Shown here piece after piece: positions 22,588 through 34,935 of a stretch of DNA of 64,000 nt (position 1 is its first letter; each line of letters begins with the position of its first letter). The position numbers and the translations under genes are program-made. Source of the DNA: Paracentrotus lividus. Its lineage: Eukaryota; Echinodermata; Echinoidea; Camarodonta; Echinidae. Under the pieces are notes generated by a model. That model did not search any database. It saw only the letters and a list, made by a program, of their open reading frames with translations, and had not been told where the DNA came from. The stretch is taken from the NCBI GenBank assembly GCA_940671915.1, contig CALNVZ010000174.1:72591941-72655940 (forward strand), written 5' to 3'.

Positions 22588-22809
22588 TGGTATGAGAAAA
22601 TACTCGGCCTCGTGGGATCGAGGTCTCGTGGGACCGAGGACTCGTGGGATCGACGCCTCGTGGCACCGAGGACTCGTGGGAAAAATACTCGGCCTCGTGG
22701 GACCGAGGACTCGTGGGACCAAGTACTCGTGGGATCGAGGACTCGTGGGAAAATATTCGGCCTCGTGGGATCGAGGACTCGTGGGACCGAGGACTCGTGG
22801 ACCCTCCCC
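22588..22809 (-). repeat. 16-bp tandem array, right arm
   Basis: The same unit as the left arm in reverse orientation (CTCGTGGGACCGAGGA), again with CTCGTGGGAAAATA-type spacer units. Confidence 0.95.
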
Positions 22810-24589
22810 ATATATATATACATACATACATATATATTATATATTTTTTTTTTTTGAGGGGGGGGGGGTGACTAGACGCGTACTCTTGAAGCATTGCTCA
22901 TCACCATCTTAACGAGTATGCTTTCGTCTGTCGTGCAGTGAGCATCTACCGTAAATGTTGTCACTTAGTGTAATTATGGTTCTGTGACATACTCAAGATT
23001 TTAAGTCCTTCTCTGTCTCTACAACTATTTTAGCGGTAAAATAATAAATCTATAGGTAAAAACCACACGAGCAACAACAATGGCCACGGATTGACTGTGA
23101 GATTGGAGCGGTTCAGCATGATTTTCAAAAGAGGGACTAAAGGGGCTTTGTAAAGTTGTCCGAAATTGACCTAAATCATGAAGGTTAGAGGAACAATTTC
23201 CTCCATGTGCATACTTCTTAACAGAAATAAACAAGCACTAAACACTATTTATTCCATAGACTCGTGTGTCCTCTGGCGGCGTACGAGTTAAACGAGAAGG
23301 GGCTGTCTAATATTGCCTAGGGTATGATCCGCTTATAAAGCTGCTCATCCTCCCCGCTTTTAACTCTCTTGGGATCTCGGATTACCATTATACCATCCAA
23401 CGTCTCAAAAACACTGGAGTAATATGAGGTGGGAGTGATAATACAGGGCAGCATATGTTTATGGTATTCTAAGGAGAAGATGTGAGCCCTTCTCCGCCCC
23501 CAGCTGCGAATGACGTGCACAAGATACGCACTGTTCACCATCAACGCCTTCATGTTCTTTTTTTTTTCCCTTCAAACTAACGCATTTTGTTGTTGCCTTT
23601 GAGATGCAGAAAGTCATTACCATAACATTCCGTATGAATTAACGACCTTTTTCTCACTAACATTTGAATATATGAATATAAAAAGAGCCCAAGTTCATGA
23701 AAGTTCATTTCGAGTAAATCAAGAAAAACTGAATGATTTTTATGTGTAGTCAATGGAGATTTGAGATAGATTTTTATTAATTTCAGGCATTTTGGGGCAG
23801 AATTCAGTGCTGTAAATTGTACACAAGATGGACTCATGTATGAGCAACAACCTTTAATGGTTAACTCAATTTGGCCAAGAGATGGACTTGGGCCTTTTTT
23901 TATATTCATATACTCATTTGTATTTTGGATCATCGTATCGCTTCACTTGAGTACCAGCTATCAAAAACGGTTAGACATCAACTGTAATTTCTCTTGAATA
24001 ACCCAAAAGCATTATTGATATTGGTACAATCATACCTATTTAAAGTTATATTTAGAAGTACAGCTAAATAAGCTAAGCTAAATGTAGCCCTATTATAACG
24101 AGTCGCTTCCATAAATCTCATATTACACGCATTTTAGCTTCTTTTGTTTTTTCTTCTTCTTTTTAACATTATTTATCTGTTGAATTTTGGATTTGATGAT
24201 TTCGTGACTCAAGAAATGGATTTAATTCTATTTTTTTTAAACCACTTCAAATATGGCACACTGTTTGGATGGCGAACTGTTTCTTCAACCGAAATGAAAT
24301 TGATAAAGAATCCCATCAAACTTCTGCGCAAAAGCAGTGACTGACAATACTTCTCTACACCCGGGTGCAACTGACCTGGATGATTACAGGCGCGGATCCA
24401 AGAGATCCGAACTGAATACATTTCTCGGGCCCAATCGTCTGGGGACAAAAGCGGCTCTATTATGTTTACGCATGGGCCCGGTACTTTCATTGTATGAAAT
24501 CAGGCTGCGTCCGCTTCTTGTTTACACCAAGAGTGTATGTACTATACTCTGCCTTTATTGAAGGCTACATAGAAATAACATAATCATTT

Positions 24590-24620
<31 letters not shown>

Positions 24621-25197
24621 ATTCGCCGAGTGTGTTATGTATGTGGTATGTGACGAAATGGATTAAATACACTTTCTCCTGTGTGCTGCTGCTGATGATG
24701 AGAGATGGGTTATCACGTGATCAGCAATTACCCTCATCCTAGTCCGATGTGCCAATCACTCCATCTCAAGAAGGGAATCCATATCCCAATCAGAAAGTCG
24801 ATACTTTCATGCATCTAGCAATGGCCTAGAAGAACTCCATCTTGTTACCCTCTCCGTTATCCGATCCGGAGGGATTTTACCGGAGGGAGGGTGGGGGGGG
24901 GGGCGGTGACACAAAAAGGGTTGCTTATATTTTATGTATCCGCAAGTGACAGTCTCAAAGGAATCAAATCAAAGTCAGCAACGATTCGATAATGTTTTTT
25001 TTTTTTTTTGTGGCTCTCATGTTTTTGAATTTTCTTGTTAACAAAAAAAAAAAAAAAATATCTACTTTTGATGTGAACTTGGTAAGTTTAGTATTGATCA
25101 GCACAGACCAAAGATACTGACCTCATGCAAATGTTATGGCTCATTAATCTTCGGCCAATAAAGTTTTAGCCAAGCGATTTTGGAAGTGAATTGTATA
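22810..25197. other. No gene firmly recognised
   Basis: It begins with TA/CATA and a G run (22858-22868). A minus-strand frame at 23553-23317 starts at a reasonable ATG (MKALMVNSAYLVHVIRSWG) and runs 78 codons to a stop; I recognise no family and it may be chance. A (CAT)n tract lies at 24589-24620. Confidence 0.25.
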
Positions 25198-25233
25198 ATA
25201 TTCTTTATACATAATATTATGTATAAAGAATAT
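25198..25233. repeat. Perfect 36-bp palindrome
   Basis: ATATTCTTTATACATAAT is followed by its exact reverse complement. Around it are two copies of AGTTTTAGCCA-n-TGGAAGT, at 25162 and 25271, in direct orientation. Confidence 0.9.
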
Positions 25234-27689
25234 AATGAATATTTCCACTGATATGAATACCAATCGAATATAGTTTTAGCCAGGTTGCAGTGGAAGTATA
25301 CCTTTCAAAATTATTGATTTTACTGAATTCTTTGTTTCAGCCTTTGTTCCAATAAACTACACAGAAACAGAAATTGTTTAACAAATCCAAAGTCTGAGCA
25401 TGAAGGAATCAACACACTCAATGTATTATCAATATGAGCCTGTTTTTGTTTTGTTTGTTTGTTTGTTTGTTTTTTAATCTCTAAAAGTATATCATTGTTT
25501 ACATATTACCACCCTTCGATATGTTAGAGACTCAAGAATATAAACAAGTTAATAATAGTCCCATGTCGGCATTTTTTTTTTCATTTAGGTAACTAATGCA
25601 AAAGGAACAAAAGGATATTGATTTTCACCGTTGCATAAATTCACAAAAAATCCGTGGTATCGATCATCGCCTCGTTAGCACGTGCATTTGTACTATACTA
25701 TGTTGTCTGTTATTGAAATATAGTATTGTCCCTCCCACTGATAAAATGGAAATTGTTCATCGGTGGTTCTAACCTGTCTAATATAAACAAATAACTTAAT
25801 GATAAAATGAGGACGACAAAATGAAGGAATTCAGCACTCAAAAAAGGAAAAAAAAAAAACACACACCCACCCACATCCACACACAGGCCTCGCAACCACT
25901 CACATAACAGTAAGCCAAATAATATAGTTCAAATATTCAACAGAGGACTCATCATAATTCATACTTCATATTAAAACACTGTCATAGTCATAGGCGGATC
26001 CAAGCGAGGTACAGCAGGCATGCATCCCTATTATTTTAACACCACTCTCCCCTATTTTTCAAGTTCTGGATCCGCCGCTGGATAAAGAATAGCTGATTGC
26101 ACTCACCTGATCTATACCGAATACCATGGAAGTATTGTTCTAGTATTCATTTCAGTTTCCATAGTAACTTGCTAAAAACGATCACATCCCGTTGCGATAA
26201 TGCGCTAAAGGAATCAATACTCAATCAGTGAAAACTAAAGAGCTCTGTCGTATCCGATGTTAATTTGTCCGACCCAAAATCCGTGACTCCAATTGCATTT
26301 GAAATGCACAAGATATATACCGCACCAGGCATAAGAGTACATGAATAATAATGCACCTCAGTATCAATATATATCCTGAAATGCAAGTCGAGCAATACAT
26401 AAATCACAAAATGCTCTGCGAACGTTATAACTGAGCCAAGTTTGACAAATGACTATTCCTGGTTGATCTAATATGTCTAGATTGTGATTTGTGAGTCGAG
26501 CTATAAACCTCGTTAGATTTGAAACGTTGGTTTAGAGTGAATAATTGATTGTGTTTTGCATGATATGAGCACACATGACGTATATGACCAGTATTGTCTA
26601 TATAAATCTGACATAGCTGAAATAAAGAACGGTGTTGGTTTTAGAACCATTGTTTATCATAATGTTTTAATATTCATGTTATAGTGCTGTGATTATTGCA
26701 TTTTGATATTATAATTCCATAATTCTTTTCACTGCTCTACTAAATCTACCTCATAAAAAAAGCTTATAACATTTTGAAAATATGGAGTTATCAAATAAAC
26801 TATCCTGATAAAATGTGAAATGAGTTAATGTGGCCTCCCATTCTCTAAAAAAAAAACTTTGATGTTGCCGGTTTATTCTTTTCAGAGTAGAGTGATTTTG
26901 CATTAATTTTCACAATCGTTTTAAAAAGTCCAAGGCTGAGTTGATTGGTTTCAGTATTGCCTAGCGATGGCGCTATTCCAGTAATATATTACAGAATAGA
27001 TCGATCCTTTTAAGATGACTAAAATAATTTGATATAGAGATGCATAAGGACAAGTGCACCAGGCAGGAATTTGGATTTGCAATTTCCACATTGAAATCTA
27101 AGTTAATTAATGAGGTCAGTGTCAGCAACGATTCCAAAGTCGGGCAATTCCAAATTATGTCAAACGGGATATTTAGACATTTCACAGCTTTCCGACATAA
27201 TAAAAAGAGGATATCTTTGTGACTGATGGTTTCTCAACTGAAGGGGTACGAGAAGCTAATTACACATCCTGTATGCTAGAGATGAAAAATAGTGTATTGT
27301 CGTAGAAAATACAGTAAACACAAAAAGAAAAACATTATTAGTATTGCATTGCCCTGTGGCTGTCTCACATCTGACCAACAGGACCGACATCATGCACGCG
27401 AATAGCAAGCAACTCCATATGACATCTACGGTGGATGTGAACTGCGCCATCATGGTTCAGAATTAAATATTTAGTTGGATTTTGAACTAAGCAAAATATT
27501 GCAGACTCGTGTATATAGTGTTAATGATTGAAATATTCAGCTCTGTTCAATTCAGTTAGGTCTTTTAAATTGTATGATTATCCTTTAAACTAAATGATAA
27601 TTTATTGGTTTATTACATTGACGTTATCAATCAGCAGTAGAATGTACATTCATGTTTTACCCTTTCTAAAACTTTCTTGTATCACTGAT
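25234..27689. other. No gene recognised
   Basis: AT-rich; GGCGGATCCAAG and GGATCCGCCGCTG phrases at 25992 and 26067 look like ends of a small eroded dispersed element. No exon signals supported. Confidence 0.3.
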
Positions 27690-27729
27690 TTTTCTTCAAC
27701 ACTATAATCTCCACTATCGTCATCTTAGT

Positions 27730-27978
27730 CATTTCAGAACATGCCACAGTTGTTTTCATTATCTTCATCCGCATCATTATCATCATCACCACCGTCATGA
27801 TTACCAAAACCATATTTTCAGAGGCGAATCTAGAAGGGTTAGACACGATCCCGTTTCTGGGCGCCATTATTTGTACACAATGGGGTGACTTTTCAAAGTG
27901 GTGTGTCTAATCCAGCCAGATCGACCACTGATTGTGATCATCATCATCGTCATTATCATCATCATCATCACCATCTGT

Positions 27979-28015
<37 letters not shown>

Positions 28016-28060
28016 TCATCATCGTGCTCATTAATTTCATCACAGACTCCGTCACTATCA
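27730..28060. repeat. (ATC)n microsatellite region
   Basis: Long imperfect CAT/ATC triplet tracts at 27760-27800 and 27935-28025, separated by unique sequence. They produce poly-Asp, poly-Met and poly-Ile frames that are not genes. Confidence 0.9.
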
Positions 28061-29439
28061 TCACCACCAAAGTTCACTTCCCTGTCATCCATCTTGTACC
28101 ATTTATCATTATCAGACCTGTTTACGTCTTTCCATCACTTGTGATGATACCTGACAAGCATCCCATATACCCCTATCTCACGGACATGTCCGACGATACT
28201 AACAATAGATTTGAACAGAAATTCACATAAACGCGAATAGCAAAAAGGCACTTACATCCGGGGATGTATGTGACCTTTGAACCCGTATCCATGTATCAAT
28301 GTTCCCATATTATGAAGTAGAAACCAAGAATGATTGAATACAGGATCCTATAAACATGGAGCTGGTTATCCATTCATCAATGTCTCATCAAATTTGTTAG
28401 ATTATTATGAGTTGCAAAATATGTAAGGCTATGATTTTACACCCTCGATCAGATTTTGTTTTCTCCTGAAGCAGGTCCACATGATAATAATTATAAAACA
28501 TTTTATCCTGATTACAAATACAAAAATCACATTATTTCATATATGAATATAATTATGTATATATGATATATAATCATATATTAAAAAAAAAATAGATCTG
28601 CCATTGCACCGTCATTATTGTGATCGAACAGACTCCAAAGCATGACTTTTTCATAATAGTCAACAGTGAGAATATTTTTTGGACGATTCTGTCACCCTCA
28701 CTGTTTAAAGCCATATTGATCTTAAAAATACGAAACTACTTTTGATATATTTGATGATTGAACAATATGTATTTGGAAAAAACAAGCCGAGATCCTTGCA
28801 TAATTTGTTTTTAAAGCCAAAGCCAAGAAACAAAAACAAAAAAAACAAAAAAACAAAAAAACAAAAAAAAACAAAAAACTACCTCACTATTCTCAGTCGA
28901 ATAATACGTTTGTTTTATTTTCAGACACTTCAAGATTGAGATCTAAGCAATTTATATTTAATATCAGTTTAATTTATTTCAACCAGAAACGCTTCTGGAA
29001 TCCAATATTATATTTATAATATTTTACATCATGGTTTGGAACATCCGCCTAAATGTTGTAGCTGTCTATTTAAACTGCATGTTTCAAATATGAATTTAAC
29101 AAAAATTGTTTACTTTGGTACGTTTTGTTTTGAAGTCAGACCCTGTAACATTTTTAAAAATAAATATCATTAAGAATAACACAACATGTCACTGTTCGAT
29201 ACAAAATGCACATTTCTATAAATAAAGCTCTCAAATATACGAATATCAAACTCATGAAAAAGAATAGCAATTAAAAGTAGTATGGATTGTTAAAGCGACA
29301 GAAAGGACCTAAATAAAAAATGATGTTTTTTTAAGGTGATATTCAACCGATTAGTAGTGATAGGCCTATTGATCTAAGTATCCTATCAATTTGTAAGCAA
29401 CAAAAAAAAAAAAAAAGGTGCACTGTGTTTTTTATCCCT
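28061..29439. other. No gene recognised
   Basis: AT-rich DNA with an AAACAAAAAAC-type tract (28829-28877). Confidence 0.3.
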
Positions 29440-29840
29440 TTTCATCCACGTTCTACAAGGTCCATGCCCGCTCATTGCACGTCTCAGTCAAGTGTCAAGG
29501 CTTAGACTTCACCGTGACCTCCAGATCCCAGTAGCTACTTCTTGCCATATCTTACCCGCTCAGCTCATCTCCTAATACCGACTACCCTCTGCATTGAACC
29601 CTAACGCCATGTGCTATTCAGGCTCGTCGTCCTCGGAGAACCCTCCCCGTCTAACTGCAGGGTTACGACCCTACCCCATGCACCAGTTTGGCTTGGTAAC
29701 GACGCCGCGCTGGAGCAATCAACAGGGAAACACGTCCCGCTTGCACGTCTTGTCTCCCAGAGAAGCGGTGCTTGCGAACTCCCGTGGCCTAGCCTGCTTG
29801 CCTGGAGAGGAGGCGGGCTCCTCCTCCTTGTATTAAGCGC
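29440..29840. other. GC-rich patch, origin unknown
   Basis: About 400 bp that is visibly GC-richer than its surroundings, open in two plus-strand frames (29594-29836 starting MNPNAMCYSGSSSSENPPRL, and 29611-30036). No splice sites, domain or repeat ends were recognised. It might be an exon, a promoter/CpG-type region or a transferred fragment. Confidence 0.3.
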
Positions 29841-30654
29841 TTTTCATCGGGCGATAAGTAGATTCTCGGCCTTCAACATAGTGAAACCGCTGACAGATAC
29901 CCCTTCCCAAGTCATCCCAGATGCTGGACTGAGGGTAGGGGTTAATGATCGCCCGGTCCTTGCCCTCCAAATTTTAAACCCTTCCTGGTTTAAAGATACG
30001 ACCTATTTCTGGACCTTATGCGTTATTCTTTATTAAGTTAGCTTCTTATTTAGGATAAGAGAAAGTCATAACCAATTACTTTGAACTTGGCAGGTATTCG
30101 TCACAGACAGAGGGCGCTGTTAACACACTGCGTAAGTTTTTTTTTTTACCCTAAACGTTATTATTAGGTCTTGAGACCTGAATTTGACATTTATTTTGAA
30201 GAGGGAATGTCTTGTTAATCAACATGAATTTCTTAACAAAGTAAATACGGTGTAGAGAATCAAATGTTAGGATAAAATGGTTTGTTTTTGCGTAATCTTA
30301 ATACAGAAACCCCTCTTCCACCCTCTAAACAAAACAATAAGAAACAGTATTTTAAAAAAGCATGGTATATAATTCCTATCAGTAATGCGTACAATTTAAC
30401 AAATCTATAGGATTCAATTATTGAAGAATGCAGAAACATCTATTCTGAATTTCCATTCTTTCAAATAAGAACTTAATATTCTCACTCAACCCAAGCACAA
30501 GAAAAGAAAAAGCTGCTTTGTATATCTGTTCCTCATCCCCTAACTATTTATATCTTTCTATGTCTTCCCCTCTGTTCTCTAGTTTTCACCCTTTTTTCTC
30601 TTTTTTGTAACCCCTCCTCCTCTTCTTATTCTCTCTCTCTCTCTCTTTCTCTCA

Positions 30655-30687
<33 letters not shown>

Positions 30688-32706
30688 TCTCTCTCTCTCT
30701 CTTTCCCTCATTGCTCAGTCCAACACACATTTGTTTTATACTTGATATTCGTATCTTTAATATTAAGATTTTCTCAATTGTTAGCATGGTTATTTTGAAT
30801 AATTATACTGCTAGTACATGTTTGTAATACACATTCCATGAAGAAATAATATATTTCGAAGCTGAAGGTATTTTTCATTTTTATTTTATTTATCATTCTG
30901 TACATTTACTTGTCCATTGCGCAAGCTATTTCAAGTCATAAAAACATAAATATTTCAGAACTCTTACATCTAACTGTTGACATTTTACGGACTTCATGCC
31001 CAGTTGGCGTATTGCTTGAATTAATTTTATCAAGAAAAACAAATCGTTTATCATCTTTATTCCCCATTCCTCTAATAATTTAGGCGAAAGAAGTATGCCC
31101 ATCGAGTAAGTTAATATGGAATATTTAATCCATTGTTACACGAATTGTCATTTGTGATGAATAAGTGAACAAAAGATACCCAACCGTTACTTACTGAATT
31201 GATCAATCAAATTCAACTTTTTAAAGTGAACAAAATGGTTAAGTGCCATTGAGTACTACATACAACACAATACCTTCCTGATTAACGTGATATTCAGTCA
31301 AATGAACCGTTTCCATATATACTTAATTTGATTGAAGCAGAAAAACAGAGAGAAATAGAAAAGTATCCTAGTAAATCTTTGGACATGTTTAAGATGCCTT
31401 TTGATATTGAAAATATCGCATTTAACAAACCTAAGGTATATGATCGTTTGTGATGAAATACATGGGGAAGTATGCCTTGTTTTTCATACAAATTTTAAAC
31501 TTCGAGATTTTTTTTCTTATATTCATATAATGTAGAGAAATATATATTTTCCACGGGTGCTCATTTTCAAAAAATATAAACAACAACATACCATTGATGA
31601 AACATAATTCAATGTTTTGGAATATAAAGGTAAACAACCAATGCGAAAGTTCCCATTCGTAATAAACTGTGTCAGTATTGTCAATGGCAGTACGTAATAA
31701 GTTATCGATCCTCATTCTATTTCTCTCTCTCACTCTCGCTAAAATTTACAAAAATTTTATTTTCTCCTCAAAAGGGTAAAGTATATGGATATTTTAGTAA
31801 AGAAAAAACATGTTTCACAAATTCCCTTTGTCTTCATAGGTGCTGTTAGTTTGGTAGCTTCCGCTGTCACTGCTACAATATTCCGCTCAAATAAAATTCA
31901 TAGTCACAACTATCGAATTACATGCTTGTGATATTAACGTATACTTACTGATGCACGAAGCAGTATTCTGTTCTTCCAAATACAGCAAAATAAAACTATG
32001 AAATCTTCAGAGATAGGGGCATTTAAAACTGTAAATATCTGCGAAGGTACAAAAAGGGCTGACAAAGCAAATGCCGCGTGGTCATTTAAACATCATTTTT
32101 GTCATATTCATGGTTATGGTATCGGTGAATTCCTATTAAGAGACCAAGCAACAAAGTTTCATACAGAAATTATGGGCAGTACACACATACAAGAATTCAT
32201 CAATACATAATGATAACATTGCACTTTGTTGAATCTTAATTTAAACATTATCAATCCCGTAATTACGCTATCAAATCTATTAAAGTAAAATGTAATAGAA
32301 GTTGCTTTTGCTTATCAAGTTATAAACGACATCAACTGATACAAAAACAAAACATTTGTTATTTACAATCTCCTGCAAGCATCACTTAAAGAAAGAGTCA
32401 ATTCTCACAAATTTACGGACTATGTAATTGATTTCCCTTTGAACACTAATAGGTGAAATCTGAACAATTCTGCAATCACAAATGACGTCTCTACTCATGC
32501 CGAACTCCTGATTGTAACATTATCATACCATACGACCCCATTAATGGTGGACGTGCAAACAAAATACTATACGGGTATTATATTGATACTTATATTCTAA
32601 TATCGAATGTTTTAAGCTCTATCTAATGTTACTTTAAAATTACAATCTAAAATAAATGCTAGTTTTATAAATTATTGAGTAATATGTCAAATTGAGTAGG
32701 TCTATC
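29841..32706. other. No gene recognised; (CT)n at 30632-30703
   Basis: AT-rich sequence with a (CT)n microsatellite and otherwise no supported feature. Confidence 0.35.
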
Positions 32707-32817
<111 letters not shown>

Positions 32818-34019
32818 CCAAGTGTGAGAAATCAGTTGAGGTTTTGAGCATAATAGGAGTACCTTTCTGTTGCCTATGTCTGCCTGAAGATCGCACCAGT
32901 GTGAAACCAGTGGTAGCAATAAACAGAAAGGTACGCCTACATACATGTATATAAATATATTAAAATGAATGATTCTTTAATTAATCAACCATAATCGTAT
33001 TGACACGGGTTGGTGAAAACATGCATTTATATCCTTTTACCCAGGTCAACAGAAAAAAAAATCTTTGTTGGGTTCGGTTGAGTGGTTAATATAGTGCAAA
33101 TGACGTCACCTGTACGATACTAGATTTGCTCTTTCACTTTAGCGAAGAGAATTTCCTCGATCACGAGGTTCAACGACAAGATCACATATCATACTATCAT
33201 AGGGCTTCCAGTACACTCCTGTGATAAAGTATCTTGATAAAGTTTGAAGAAGACCATACCTCAGATCAGCTATGGATAATCCTTTCCGATTTGTGTATGT
33301 ACAACTTTAAGGAGTGTTGATACGAATTATTGACATCTAAAAGTTCACATGTTGACTTTTACATTTCAAAGGAATAAGCCTCTATGAAGTTTGTTCAAAT
33401 GCCCAGAAGACATTAAGCCATCAACTCTTTGTCATCCGATCAAATTGCGCTTTCAACTAGCGGTCCATTTTATTGTCCAAATCGGTAATGAACGAATCGG
33501 ATGACGTCTGCTCTCATGATTTTCAAAGAAATACTGGTCGATTTTAGAATTGCAAACAGCTTGATCGGTTAAACGAGCAAATCAGAAGATGTCACACATA
33601 GTCATCATGTATGTTCAAATATGATATATGAAGTGCATTCAGAATTGTGATCATCATATAATGAAGTCATCTTTTCTCATGTCTGTGCGACCCTGAGTAA
33701 TTCCATTGCTGAGTTGCATTGTTTGTTCATCTCCGCACCTGTATAGATTAAGAAGAGAAAACAATCCAACATGAATATACAATAAGAGAATAACAATGCA
33801 TCCTCAAAAAATGCACAAAATATCTCAGTAGGCTTATAACAAACAAACAAACAAAAATTCAATGCACTTGGGATATTTAGCCTTGGCATTGGATATCTTC
33901 ATATCTTTATAATAGAGGAAACCGTTTTCGCCGAAGACCACAATTTATTTTTCCCAAGCTTCCGGCTCTCGGCTTTACAAGAAACCAGAGCCATGTTAAT
34001 GGGTAGTCTCCTTCTTACA

Positions 34020-34022
<3 letters not shown>
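32818..34022. other. No gene recognised
   Basis: Unique-looking AT-rich DNA without supported exons. Confidence 0.3.

Positions 34023-34087
<65 letters not shown>
34023..34087. repeat. (TA)n microsatellite
   Basis: Alternating T/A followed by a short CATACAAACACACACAC tract; lies downstream of the Pax1/9-like terminal exon. Confidence 0.95.
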
Positions 34088-34091
<4 letters not shown>

Positions 34092-34345
34092 CAAACACAC
34101 ACACAAAGATCGCATTACCATATAATTCTTTTATATTTACAATCATAATCATATTTGTATGTAATTATTGTTAAAATCTCAAATGAATAACATTTACTGA
34201 AAAATTATATCAATTTATAGTTCAGAAGGCTGATCAAATTTTTAAAAATTATTTTACGGTAACTATTCTTGGTTGGACAAGACATGCAAGATGATACAAT
34301 GGAATTAAATAGCATTCATAAAGCCATAGTAATCATCATTATTCA

Positions 34346-34410
34346 TTTATTTTCTCCAAACGTGAGGGTAAACCATGAAAGAACAACTTGTTTGTCAACT
34401 CTTCTTTATT
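34346..34410 (-). terminator. Candidate polyadenylation signals for the Pax1/9-like gene
   Basis: Two AATAAA hexamers lie on the minus strand at 34410-34405 and 34351-34346, about 210 and 270 bp after the stop codon of the terminal exon. The spacing suits a short 3' UTR, but AATAAA is common by chance in DNA this AT-rich. Confidence 0.3.
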
Positions 34411-34620
34411 CGTCAAGATGTGCTGTCCCACAATATTATCAATTAACACAATATTTGTGTGTTTTTGTTTTTGTTTGTTTAATCATCGAAGCTTTTGTGA
34501 GAAGAAAAATCACTTGAATTGGCTGTTAGGGTATTATGTACTGGAAATTAGTTAAAGTGACGCATTTGAAAATAACAGATTGAAATCAAACAAAGTACCG
34601 TGCATAAAAAAAAAATGTTT

Positions 34621-34935
34621 TCAAACATCAGAGTCAAAAATTGAAACCCACTTAACTATGGCGCCGTTACACGACGATCCGGTGGGCATCATGGCGGTCT
34701 TGCTGTAGCCGAACGGTGACGGCCGAAGTACGTTAGCGCTATCCAGTACACTCACAGCATCACCATTACAACTCATAGCAGTGTTGGGTGTGGCGGACCA
34801 AAGATGATGATGTGACAGCCCGCTGGGCATGGCGGTGGTGCCGTAGGTAGGTACGTAGCCTGGTGTCGGATGGGCGGGGTAGGCTGTTAAGGAGGGAGTG
34901 GTCACTACAAAGTTACTCATTGATGCTGTTTGGTC
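34621..34935 (-). CDS. pax1/9: Terminal coding exon of a Pax1/9-like transcription factor (partial gene)
   Basis: Read on the minus strand, a pyrimidine-rich tract ending TTTTTACGCAG precedes the exon, which is open in phase 0 for 104 codons and ends in TGA. The exon starts DQTASMSN and is rich in Ser, Thr, Pro, Tyr and His (YPAHPTPGYVPTYG, GLSHHHLW, NGAIVKW); there is no globular domain, transmembrane segment or DNA-binding fold, so it looks like a disordered transactivation tail. From memory of the family, vertebrate PAX1 and PAX9 end in a similar exon in which an FV/FL motif is followed by a YP-rich stretch, repeated Tyr/Pro/Ser and a HxW motif; the preceding 161-bp exon also fits the small penultimate exon of those genes. 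That identity is inference from short matches. Nuclear function would be expected. Alternative: the C-terminus of another homeobox or T-box factor. I am more sure that it is a real exon (about 0.8) than of its name. Confidence 0.58.
   Translation of the reverse strand, partial: DQTASMSNFVVTTPSLTAYPAHPTPGYVPTYGTTAMPSGLSHHHLWSATPNTAMSCNGDAVSVLDSANVLRPSPFGYSKTAMMPTGSSCNGAIVKWVSIFDSDV

Larger units (their letters stand above)
21083..22809. mobile_element. Foldback element with inverted 16-bp tandem arrays (TU-like)
   Basis: The left end, GGGGTCTTCCCACAAGTCC, and the right end (opposite strand GGGGAGGGTCCACGAGTCC) lie against (TA)n. Each arm is an array of TCCTCGGTCCCACGAG units; the arms are inverted relative to each other and both finish at the shared inner border CCGAGTATTTTCT. 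The middle holds a (GA)n tract, an ATA-type triplet tract and a separate MITE. Terminal inverted repeats built of short tandem units recall sea urchin TU and Drosophila FB/Galileo elements. No transposase. Confidence 0.7.

Noticed and set aside
24209-24561. Antiparallel open frames near GGCGCGGATCC
   Set aside because: The GGATCC phrase resembles eroded dispersed-element ends seen at 25992 and 26067; no exon signals.
27898-28230. Ile-rich 110-codon frame
   Set aside because: Produced by (ATC)n triplets; antisense gives poly-Asp and poly-Met in the same way.
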